Of a stretch of 42,900 nucleotides of DNA, positions 9,153-16,764 are shown piece after piece. The stretch's first letter is position 1; every line of letters begins with the position of its first letter. The stretch is from Nonomuraea zeae (GTDB lineage Bacteria; Actinomycetota; Actinomycetes; Streptosporangiales; Streptosporangiaceae): positions 1 through 42,900 of the forward strand of contig NZ_VCKX01000087.1 in assembly GCF_005889725.1 (NCBI RefSeq), written 5' to 3'. Position numbers and translations under genes: made by a program. The notes beneath the pieces are model-generated. The model worked only from the letters and a program-made list of their open reading frames with translations. It made no database searches and had not been told where the DNA came from.

Positions 9153-9853
9153 GCCCGCCGGGAGCCGGCCTGGAGTCGCTGTTCGCCCAGTTCCAGCTGA
9201 CTGACTCGGGCTTTCCCAGCGGGCTGTACACGATGTCGCACGGCCTGGAGGGCTACGTCCAGGAGCGGCGGATCGCATCCGGCGAGCTGGACGTCCTGCT
9301 GGCGGATCTGCTGGAGAGCTCGGTGGGCCCGGGCGACGCCACGGCCCTGGTGCTCGCGCACCGCGCGGTCGTGGCCGGCGACTGGGACCGGGTGGTGGAG
9401 GTGGACCGCCGCCTGCACGCGATCAAGCTCGTCCGCGAGCAGCGCGCGGCCTCGGTGCGGACGGGCGGGCAGGTGCTGGCCACGGCCGTACCGGCCCTCG
9501 GCTCGGCGAGCGCCGCCCGGCTCGCCGAGCTGGTCGCGCGGAAGGTCACGCCCGGCAACCACGCGGTCGTCATCGGGGTGGTCCACGCGGGCGGCGGGGT
9601 GCCGGTGACGAACGCGGTGGCCGGCGACCTGTACGCGTTCGCCGCGAGCTTCGTGGCCGCGGCCGTGCGGCTGGGCCGTACGGACTTCCGCAGCGCGCAG
9701 GCGATCCTGCGCGCGGCCCGCCCCGTCCTCGCGCGGGTCGCCCGGGCGGCGCTCGACGCCGGCGACCCGCGCGACGTGCACGGCTGCGTGCCCGTCGCGG
9801 ACACCGTCGCCGCCGGCCACGAGCGGGCGCCGGCCCGTCTGTTCACCACCTGA
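9149..9853 (+). CDS. ureF: Urease accessory protein UreF
   Basis: 234 residues starting at ATG 9149, which overlaps the ureC stop as ATGA. The N-terminal LFAQFQLTDSGFPSGLYTMSHGLEGYVQ is the UreF signature (DSxFPSGxFxxSxGLE). The rest is the all-helical UreF fold, with a conserved-type GNHAVVIGVVHA segment. UreF binds UreD on apo-urease and gates nickel transfer from UreG. The long frame that opens at 7970 across ureC is only a frame extension and was discarded. Confidence 0.92.
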   Translation: MSPPGAGLESLFAQFQLTDSGFPSGLYTMSHGLEGYVQERRIASGELDVLLADLLESSVGPGDATALVLAHRAVVAGDWDRVVEVDRRLHAIKLVREQRAASVRTGGQVLATAVPALGSASAARLAELVARKVTPGNHAVVIGVVHAGGGVPVTNAVAGDLYAFAASFVAAAVRLGRTDFRSAQAILRAARPVLARVARAALDAGDPRDVHGCVPVADTVAAGHERAPARLFTT

Positions 9854-9863
9854 AGGGATCGCC

Positions 9864-10480
<617 letters not shown>

Positions 10481-10499
<19 letters not shown>

Positions 10500-11443
10500 G
10501 GGAGCGGGTGGACGATTCGCCTGATCCGCTGTCGCCGGCCAGGTACACCGCGGAGTGGCTGCCCAGCCAGATCGCCCGGTACGCCTCCGCCGTGGACATG
10601 CTCCCGGTCGGCAGCCCCGGCAAGGTCGGCGTCCTCGACCTGGCCTTCGAGCGGATCGGCGGCCGGACCGAGCTGACCGCCCACTACCAGAAGGCGCCGC
10701 TGCACATCACGCGCACCCTGTACGGCGATCCCGGGCGGCCGGACATGCCGTCCGTCATGTTCCTGTCCTCCAGCGGCGGCGTCGTGCAGGGCGACCGGTA
10801 CCGCATCGACGTGACCTGCGGCGCGGGCTCGTCGGTCCACCTGTCGACGCCCGCCGCCACGCGGGTCTACCGCATGGAGCAGGACTACGCCTCCCAGCTC
10901 GTGAACTTCAGCGTGGGCCGGGGCGCCTACCTGGAGTACCTGCCCGGGCACACGATCCCGTACGTGAACTCGCGCTACTACCAGCGGATCGGCGTCACCG
11001 TGGATCCGGAGGCGACCGTCGTGCTGGGGGAGACCGTGATGGGCGGCCGGCTGGCGCGCGGCGAGCTGCACGCCTACGACGCCTACTGCAGCGACCTGGA
11101 GGTACGCGGCACCGACGGGCAGCTGATCTGCTGCGACCCGATGCGCCTGGCGCCGCCCGAGCGCCCGGTCACCGGCCCGGCCGTGCTGGCCGGGTTCGGC
11201 GTCGTGGCCTCGCTCTACGTCGTCACCGGCGCCAGGCCCGCGCAGGAGCTCGCCGGCGCCATGCACGACGCGCTCACGGGGACCGGGCTGCGGGCCGGCG
11301 CCGGCGTGCTGCCCGGGGAGCGGGGGGCCTGGGCCAGGATCCTCGGCGACCGCTCGCCCGAGGTCACGGCCGCCATGCACCTGACCTGGGACGTCGTCCG
11401 CAGGCTGCTCATCGGCGTGCCCGCGCCGGAGCGCCGCGTCTGA
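10481..11443 (+). CDS. ureD: Urease accessory protein UreD (UreH)
   Basis: 320 residues if ATG 10481 is used, which overlaps ureG by 19 bases. GTG 10508, preceded by GGGGAG, is an equally good in-frame alternative. UreD features: VMFLSSSGGVVQGDRYRIDVTCGAGSSVHLSTPAATRVY, then LEYLPGHTIPYVNSRYYQR and VLGETVMGGRLARGE. UreD binds apo-UreABC and provides the internal nickel tunnel with UreF. It is the last urease gene; its 3' end has been duplicated (see repeat at 11429-11490). Confidence 0.93.
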
Positions 11444-11490
11444 CCCGCGATGTGTGAGCTCGATGTCTGAGCGCCGCGTCCGACCCGCGA
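11429..11490. repeat. Imperfect direct repeat spanning the ureD stop
   Basis: Two 22-base copies (11429-11450 and 11469-11490), with a 40-base period and a single mismatch. The first copy contains the ureD stop codon (TCTGACCC); in the second the same place reads TCCGACCC. This is best explained by a short tandem duplication followed by a point change. The second copy ends just before the fluC ribosome-binding site GAAGGAG. Confidence 0.8.
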
Positions 11491-11503
11491 GAAGGAGACT
11501 TTG

Positions 11504-11974
11504 ATGGAGAACGCCGACCACCTGGGGCGAAGGGAGCGCGCCGAGGCCGCCGCGCTGCATCCGCACGGCCCGCCGAAGTGGCAGCCGGGGGTGTTCCTGG
11601 ACATCGCCGTCGGAGGCGCCGTCGGCGCGCTCGCGCGTTACCTGCTGACCGAGGCGATCCCGGCCTCGCCGGTGGGCTTTCCCTGGGGCACGTTCACCGT
11701 GAACATGCTCGGCTGCCTGCTCATGGGCCTGCTGACGGCGTACCTGCTGACGGCGCGGCCGCGCCCGTTCGTGCGCCCGTTCGCCGTGACCGGTTACCTG
11801 GGCGGCTTCACCACGTTCTCGCATCTCATCGACGGGATCTACCAGCTGGGCGGCGCGGGCAGATGGGGGCTGGGCGTCGGCTACGCGCTCGCCAGCGTGG
11901 TGATCGGCTGGATCGCCGTCGCCGTCGGGCTGATGGCCGGCCGGCGCATCCCGCACCGTGACGGAGGGGCCTGA
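11504..11974 (+). CDS. crcB: FluC/CrcB fluoride channel subunit 1
   Basis: 156 residues with four membrane segments. GGAVGALARYLLTE, FPWGTFTVNMLGCLLMG (conserved Asn) and GYLGGFTTFSHLIDG are the FluC family blocks. In place of the usual TTFSTF it reads TTFSHL, a common type of difference between the two members of heterodimeric pairs. The N-terminus carries an extra ~30 hydrophilic residues. ATG 11504 has GAAGGAG upstream. FluC exports fluoride passively. It lies 60 bases after ureD and one base before its partner, so it is probably in the urease transcript. Confidence 0.9.
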   Translation: MENADHLGRRERAEAAALHPHGPPKWQPGVFLDIAVGGAVGALARYLLTEAIPASPVGFPWGTFTVNMLGCLLMGLLTAYLLTARPRPFVRPFAVTGYLGGFTTFSHLIDGIYQLGGAGRWGLGVGYALASVVIGWIAVAVGLMAGRRIPHRDGGA

Positions 11975-11975
11975 C

Positions 11976-12335
11976 ATGGCGATCCTGATGGTGCTCATCG
12001 GCGGCGCGTTCGGGGCCATGTGCCGCTACGCCCTCGACCGCTACGTCAAGCAGCGGGCCGGCACGGCCTTCCCCTGGGGGACGCTCGCGGTCAACCTGCT
12101 GGGCGCGGGCCTGCTCGGCGCGCTGCACGGGGCCGGCACGGGCACCGAGGTGGAGGCGCTGCTCGGCACCGGCTTCTGCGGCGCGCTGACCACGTTCAGC
12201 ACCTTCGAGCTCGACACCGTCCACCTGATCCAGGACGGCTCGTACGGCAAGGCCGCCGTGAACGCGATCGGCAGCCTGGTCCTCGGCGTCGTCGTCTTCG
12301 CCGTCTGCTACGCCATCCTGCGCGCGCTCGTGTGA
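11976..12335 (+). CDS. crcB: FluC/CrcB fluoride channel subunit 2
   Basis: 119 residues, four membrane segments. GGAFGAMCRYALDRYV, FPWGTLAVNLLGAGLLG and GFCGALTTFSTFELDTV are canonical, including the complete TTFSTF pore element. It forms the dual-topology or heterodimeric channel with the preceding protein. ATG 11976 follows GGAGGGG at the end of the first subunit gene. The pair ends at a strong hairpin (12347-12382) shared with the convergent protease gene. Confidence 0.93.
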   Translation: MAILMVLIGGAFGAMCRYALDRYVKQRAGTAFPWGTLAVNLLGAGLLGALHGAGTGTEVEALLGTGFCGALTTFSTFELDTVHLIQDGSYGKAAVNAIGSLVLGVVVFAVCYAILRALV

Positions 12336-12346
12336 CCGGTGAACGC

Positions 12347-12382
12347 CGCCGGCCCGGTCCTCGCGGGAGGACCGGGCCGGCG
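12347..12382. terminator. Bidirectional stem-loop between crcB and the protease gene
   Basis: CGCCGGCCCGGTCCT (12347-12361) pairs perfectly with AGGACCGGGCCGGCG (12368-12382) around a 6-base loop. It lies 11 bases after the crcB stop and 13 bases after the protease stop on the other strand, so it can end both transcripts. Confidence 0.8.
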
Positions 12383-12395
12383 GGTCATGCGGGTG

Positions 12396-15300
12396 TCAGC
12401 GCGCCCGGAGGGCGAACGCCCGGAGGTTGGTCATCTTGAGCCGGTTGCCCGACGCGTCCCAGGCCTCGGCCTTGAGACTCACCGTGCCCTTGGTGTCCTT
12501 CATGGCCGGATACCTCGTGCTGGCGGTGTAGACGCCGTCCGCGCCGCGCTTGAGCGTGACCGGCTGCCAGGTGGCGCCGTCGTCCGTGCTGGACCACAGC
12601 TTCAGCCCGGCGATCTTCGGCATCCTGGTCGCCGACGGCGAGTGGTACGGCTCCACCTGGAAGGTGTGGCCGCGCCCGGCCGCGACGGTGTTGTCCATCG
12701 CCAGGCTGCTGCCGAGGTCGTAGCTGACGAACACGGCCGGGACCGGCTTGCAGTGCTCGCCGTACCCCTGGAGGAACCACGAGTTGCAGTAGATGCCCCG
12801 CTGGCCCTGCGCGTCGCCGGCCGGCGCGGTGAAGGTCCACTCGACGTCGTTGTCGGCGTTCTTCGCGGTCAGCCGATAGGTGCCGGTGGCGGAGGGCAGC
12901 GTGTAACGCGGGGTCTTGGGGAACGGGTCCCCTCCGACCACCGGGAGCTCGGTCCCGTCGCGGTACAGGTGCTGCTCGTACGCCGGGGTGAACGGCTCGG
13001 TCAGCGACCAGAACGCGGTGCTGTCGTCACGGTTCTCCCCGACGCCGGCCACGACGGAGAAGTCGGTCCAGAGCTGGTCGCCCTGCACGCAGATCGCGCA
13101 GTAGACGCCCAGGCCCTGCTGCTCCAGGACTCCGCCGTCCGGGTCGGCGAGAGCGGTCACGGCGTCCGGCACCGTCGCCGCGCCCGGGGTGCTGGGCGTG
13201 GCCCTCCACTGCTGCCGGACCCGGCCGGGGCGCTCGTAGACGTCGACCCGGTACCTGCTGTACTCCGGCTGTCCGAGCGCCTCGATGCCGCGGTTGTGGA
13301 CGATGGTCCGGTCGGTGGGCCAGACCCAGTCCGTACGTGACTTCGGCGCGACGATGGAGGTGTCCGCGTCCGCGGGGGAGGTGGACCAGCGCACCGCGTC
13401 GTCCTGCTTGTAGACGTAGCGGAAGTCGTGCAGGCTCTTCGGCCCGGCGGAGTGGACGTCCATGTCCACCTGGGCCAGGTCCCGCTTGCGCAGCGAGACG
13501 TGCAGCGAGTCCGGGATCCGCCCCTCGTAGTAGGGCGTGAACACGTACATGTAGGGGGTCTCCGGCGTCCCCGTCACGCGGATGGTGACCTGGTCACGGG
13601 TGAGCTGCTTGCGCAGCGCCATCCCTTCCTTCGACGACAGGTGCGCGAGGGCGATCCCGATGGGCTTCTCCGGGCCGCTGAACGGCTTCTGCGCGATGCC
13701 CAGCGGGACGGGGCAGCCGGAACCCTCCACCGGGAAGATCGCGATGCCGGCGGCTCCCGCGTCCCTGACCGGGCCGATGCGCTCGATCTGGGCGCCGCAG
13801 ATCGGGTTGCCCAGCATGTCCTGGGCGTGCTCCGCGGCCATCAGGACGAGCTTGCCGCGCAGGTCCCGGCCGGCGATCTCCTCGGGCGTGCCCAGCCCGA
13901 CGTCGACGACCTGCAGATCCTGCGTGCCCTTGAACGGGGTCCATTCGGGGTGGTGGTTGACCTCGCCGAACCAGTGCACGTTGGCGGCCGGGTTCAGCTT
14001 CAGCTTGTCCGGGCGGCGTACGCTCATGGCGATCTCCGACTGCCCGAGCGTCCAGAAGGTGGAGAAGCGGAAGGCGCCCTTGGTGACCTTCTTGGTGGGC
14101 GTCACCCACAGCTTGCCCCACGTGCCGATGGGCACGGGCTGCTCCAGCCCGGCGGCGTAGACCTTGCCGTTGGCGACGGTGCGCTGGTACTGGGCGGTGT
14201 AGGTGTTGTTCAGCGGCTCGGCCGGCTGCGGGGTATCGAAGCGCACCTGCGTGGTCCGCCGGGCGTCCAGCGTGATCTCGGTGTCGCCGGTGATGGCGAG
14301 CTCGGGCTCGAACAGCCAGGCCCGGTTCGCCCGGCTGTCGCCGTCCACCCAGTCCATCACCTGCAGCAGGCTGATGGTCCCCGACGGGACCCGGGTGACG
14401 ACGGTGCCCTCCTCGGTGATCCAGTGCGGGCCGGGCATCAGGCCCTTGTTGCCTTCGACGTCGATGACGTCCATGGCCCACGGGCTGCGGGGCTTGCCGT
14501 CCCGGTCCAGGGTGCGGATGGTGAGCTCGAAGGTCGGAGCCTCGCGTACGACGCCCACCGGCGTGGTCAGCGAGACGTCGCCCGCCTGCGCCGTCACGGC
14601 GCCGCTGTACGTCCCGAGCGCCAGACCTTCGGTGACCAGCGTGACGGTCGTGGCGGCGGTGCCCTTCGCCGGCACGGTGAGCGTCGTGTCGGCCGTGCTC
14701 AGCCGGTCCGCGAGGGCGTCCCCGCCGGAGGCGGCCAGGACGGCCTTCAGGGTGAGGGTGACCGGCTGGTCGCCGAGGTTGGTGTAGCCGATCTCCCGCG
14801 TCTGCGGCTTGCCGGTGTCGTCCAGCCGGCCGAAGTCGATGTTGGCGGTCGAGGAGAAGACCTGCGCGTCGTGCGCGCGGGCCAGGTCCAGCCGGCCCGC
14901 GCCCTGCTGGTAGACGTGCTCGCCGACGTCCTTGGCGGTCGACATCAGCGCGGACTTCAGCTGCCCGGCCGTCCAGTCGGGATGCACCTGCGCCATGATC
15001 GCCGCGGCCCCCGCGACGTGCGGGGTGGCCATCGAGGTGCCGGACGCCTTGGTGTAGCGGTCGTCGACCGGCGTCCCCATCACGGTGCCCGCCGCGCGCG
15101 CCGCCGCGATGTCCACGCCGGGCGCGGCGATGTCCGGCTTGAGCGCGCCGTCGAGACGGGGTCCCATGCTGGAGAAGCTCGCGCGCCCGTCGCTCTTGTC
15201 GACGGCGGCGACGGTCAGCGCCGCGTCGGCCGTACCGGGGGTGGAGACCGACTCCGGGGTGCCGACGTTGCCGGCGGCGATCACGAACAGCGCGCCGGTG

Positions 15301-16394
15301 GAGGCGGTGAGGTCGTTGACCGCCTGGCTCATCGGGTCGGTGCCGTCGGTGGCGTTCGCGCCGAGGCTCATGCTGACGACCTTGGCGCCGCCGGCGGTCG
15401 CCCATTCCATCGCCTCGATGATGCCGGACTCGTCGCCCGAGCCGGTGTTGCTGAGCACCTTGCCGACCAGCAGCTGGGCGCCCGGTGCCACGCCCTTGTT
15501 CCTGCCGCCGGAGGCGGCCCCGCTGCCGGCGATGGTGGAGGCCACGTGGGTGCCGTGCCCGTGACCGTCCCGGACCTCCTCGCCGGGGATGAACGAGCGG
15601 GAGTCGGCGATCTTCCCGGCGAGGTCGGGGTGCCCGGCGTCGACGCCGGTGTCCAGCACCGCGACCTTCACGCCCGCGCCGTCGTGGCCGGCGGCCCAGG
15701 CGTGCGGGGCGCCGATCATCGGCACGCTCTCCGCCAGGTCCGCCTTGACCTTGCGATCGAGCCACACCTTCGAGATCCCGCCGCGCAGCGCGCTCCTGGC
15801 CGAGGCGTCCTCGGCGCGGACCGCGGCCCAGAAGGCGCCCGCCTCGGCCTTGGTGACGTCGAGGGCGGCGGCGTTGATGCTCTCCAGCGTCGTGGTGGGG
15901 GCGCTGGCGGGGATGGCGCCGGCCGCGCTCTTGACCTTGGCCGCGGCCTCGCCCTCCGGATACTGCACGATGACCGGCAACTGCTTGGTCAGCTCGTCGG
16001 TGTAGCCGTTCTCGGCCAGGTACTTGACGTTGAACAGCTCCCGGTCCAGCCGCCCGGCCTGGACGGCGGAGAGCGCGTCGTCGGGCAGGGCGTAGACGCC
16101 CTTCGGGCTCGACTGGACGAACAGCGAGGCCACCCTGCCGTCCGGCCGGACGCTGCCCTCGCTCCGGACGGCGAAGCGGCCGCCGCCCGCGTCGGTCAGC
16201 TTGACCTTGTCACCGGTGATCAACGTGATGCTGTGCGGCCCCTTGCCCAGCCCTTCGAGCGCGAACGGCTGCGCCGCTTCGCTCTTCGCGGGCGGCTCCT
16301 GCTGGGCCTGCGCCGCGACGGGCTGTGCCAGCGTGCCGGCGACCAGCGCGAACGCCGAGGTGAGCGCGGCCGAGCCGCGCCGCAGCCGGCTCAT
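12396..16394 (-). CDS. Secreted subtilisin-like serine protease (S8) with PA and C-terminal domains
   Basis: 1332 residues. A signal peptide (residues 1-~30, AFALVAGTLAQPVAAQAQ) is followed by a ~200-residue pro/N-terminal region with GKGPHSITLITGDKV. The catalytic triad is complete: Asp248 (AVLDTGVD), His280 (GHGHGTHVAST), Ser454 (SGTSMATPHVAG), with oxyanion Asn376 (AAGN). A PA-like insert follows further on (LRGKLVLMAAEHAQD to GAAGIAIFP). The C-terminal third is Ig/beta-sandwich material with several Cys pairs (GVYCAICVQ, GIYCNSWF). It is an extracellular peptidase of the large actinomycete S8 group. It has no clear SD before ATG 16394, but an upstream 12-codon ORF stops across this start. 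The neighbour regulator at 16765 runs in the same direction. Confidence 0.93.
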   Translation of the reverse strand: MSRLRRGSAALTSAFALVAGTLAQPVAAQAQQEPPAKSEAAQPFALEGLGKGPHSITLITGDKVKLTDAGGGRFAVRSEGSVRPDGRVASLFVQSSPKGVYALPDDALSAVQAGRLDRELFNVKYLAENGYTDELTKQLPVIVQYPEGEAAAKVKSAAGAIPASAPTTTLESINAAALDVTKAEAGAFWAAVRAEDASARSALRGGISKVWLDRKVKADLAESVPMIGAPHAWAAGHDGAGVKVAVLDTGVDAGHPDLAGKIADSRSFIPGEEVRDGHGHGTHVASTIAGSGAASGGRNKGVAPGAQLLVGKVLSNTGSGDESGIIEAMEWATAGGAKVVSMSLGANATDGTDPMSQAVNDLTASTGALFVIAAGNVGTPESVSTPGTADAALTVAAVDKSDGRASFSSMGPRLDGALKPDIAAPGVDIAAARAAGTVMGTPVDDRYTKASGTSMATPHVAGAAAIMAQVHPDWTAGQLKSALMSTAKDVGEHVYQQGAGRLDLARAHDAQVFSSTANIDFGRLDDTGKPQTREIGYTNLGDQPVTLTLKAVLAASGGDALADRLSTADTTLTVPAKGTAATTVTLVTEGLALGTYSGAVTAQAGDVSLTTPVGVVREAPTFELTIRTLDRDGKPRSPWAMDVIDVEGNKGLMPGPHWITEEGTVVTRVPSGTISLLQVMDWVDGDSRANRAWLFEPELAITGDTEITLDARRTTQVRFDTPQPAEPLNNTYTAQYQRTVANGKVYAAGLEQPVPIGTWGKLWVTPTKKVTKGAFRFSTFWTLGQSEIAMSVRRPDKLKLNPAANVHWFGEVNHHPEWTPFKGTQDLQVVDVGLGTPEEIAGRDLRGKLVLMAAEHAQDMLGNPICGAQIERIGPVRDAGAAGIAIFPVEGSGCPVPLGIAQKPFSGPEKPIGIALAHLSSKEGMALRKQLTRDQVTIRVTGTPETPYMYVFTPYYEGRIPDSLHVSLRKRDLAQVDMDVHSAGPKSLHDFRYVYKQDDAVRWSTSPADADTSIVAPKSRTDWVWPTDRTIVHNRGIEALGQPEYSRYRVDVYERPGRVRQQWRATPSTPGAATVPDAVTALADPDGGVLEQQGLGVYCAICVQGDQLWTDFSVVAGVGENRDDSTAFWSLTEPFTPAYEQHLYRDGTELPVVGGDPFPKTPRYTLPSATGTYRLTAKNADNDVEWTFTAPAGDAQGQRGIYCNSWFLQGYGEHCKPVPAVFVSYDLGSSLAMDNTVAAGRGHTFQVEPYHSPSATRMPKIAGLKLWSSTDDGATWQPVTLKRGADGVYTASTRYPAMKDTKGTVSLKAEAWDASGNRLKMTNLRAFALRAR

Positions 16395-16429
16395 GCGCCC
16401 GCCCCGGGCAGTAATCCTTGCAACGTCAT
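16391..16429 (-). CDS. Possible 12-residue leader ORF with a TTA codon before the protease
   Basis: ATG at 16429 opens a 12-codon frame (MTLQGLLPGAGA) whose TGA overlaps the protease ATG (ATGA). The sixth codon is TTA, rare in GC-rich actinomycetes and often tied to the bldA tRNA. The protease itself lacks an SD, so re-initiation from this frame would explain its start. The frame is short and has only a weak upstream purine run, so this stays a candidate. Confidence 0.3.
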   Translation of the reverse strand: MTLQGLLPGAGA

Positions 16430-16457
16430 GAGGTGCTTCGCCTTTCGATGTGGGGGG

Positions 16458-16619
16458 TCAGATCGGCTCGAAGCCTTCGGGAGGGCGAGGCGCCTCCGCG
16501 TCGGGATCTCCGGACGGCGCCGGAGCGTCCGCGGGCTCCTCCGCCGGCTCCTCGACCGGCTCCTCGTCCGGCGCTGCGCCGGGTACGCGATCGTGGCGCA
16601 CGGGCTCGTTCTCGGGCAT
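16458..16619 (-). CDS. Possible small Pro/Glu-rich acidic protein upstream of the protease
   Basis: A 53-codon frame from ATG 16619 to TGA 16458 that reads MPENEPVRHDRVPGAAPDEE and continues with repeated EEPV/EEPA units, ending PPEGFEPI. Third positions are nearly all G or C, consistent with coding use, and it ends 63 bases before the protease start on the same strand. No good ribosome-binding site is visible. I do not recognise it. Overlapping frames on the other strand (Ser/Gly/Ala-rich) look like reflections of this repeat. Confidence 0.4.
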   Translation of the reverse strand: MPENEPVRHDRVPGAAPDEEPVEEPAEEPADAPAPSGDPDAEAPRPPEGFEPI

Positions 16620-16764
16620 GGATCAAGGGTCGCCGCGAGAGCGGTGACCGGGGTATGGGGCGGGGCTGGGGTGAACACCCCATTTCCCGGCCGCGGTCAT
16701 GGGGTCCGGCGCCGGTTGCGCCTGCGGTCATGAGCGGGTCATGAGCGGGTCGTGAGCCGCGGGG

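Noticed and set aside
11444..11503. Fluoride riboswitch ahead of the crcB pair
   Set aside because: The 60-base gap is filled by the ureD-end duplication and the RBS; no fluoride-motif pseudoknot is visible.
16418..16744. Plus-strand Ser/Gly-rich frames opposite the small acidic ORF
   Set aside because: Their Ser/Gly repeats are the complement of the GAGGAGCCG-type repeat; the minus frame has the more regular GC third positions.
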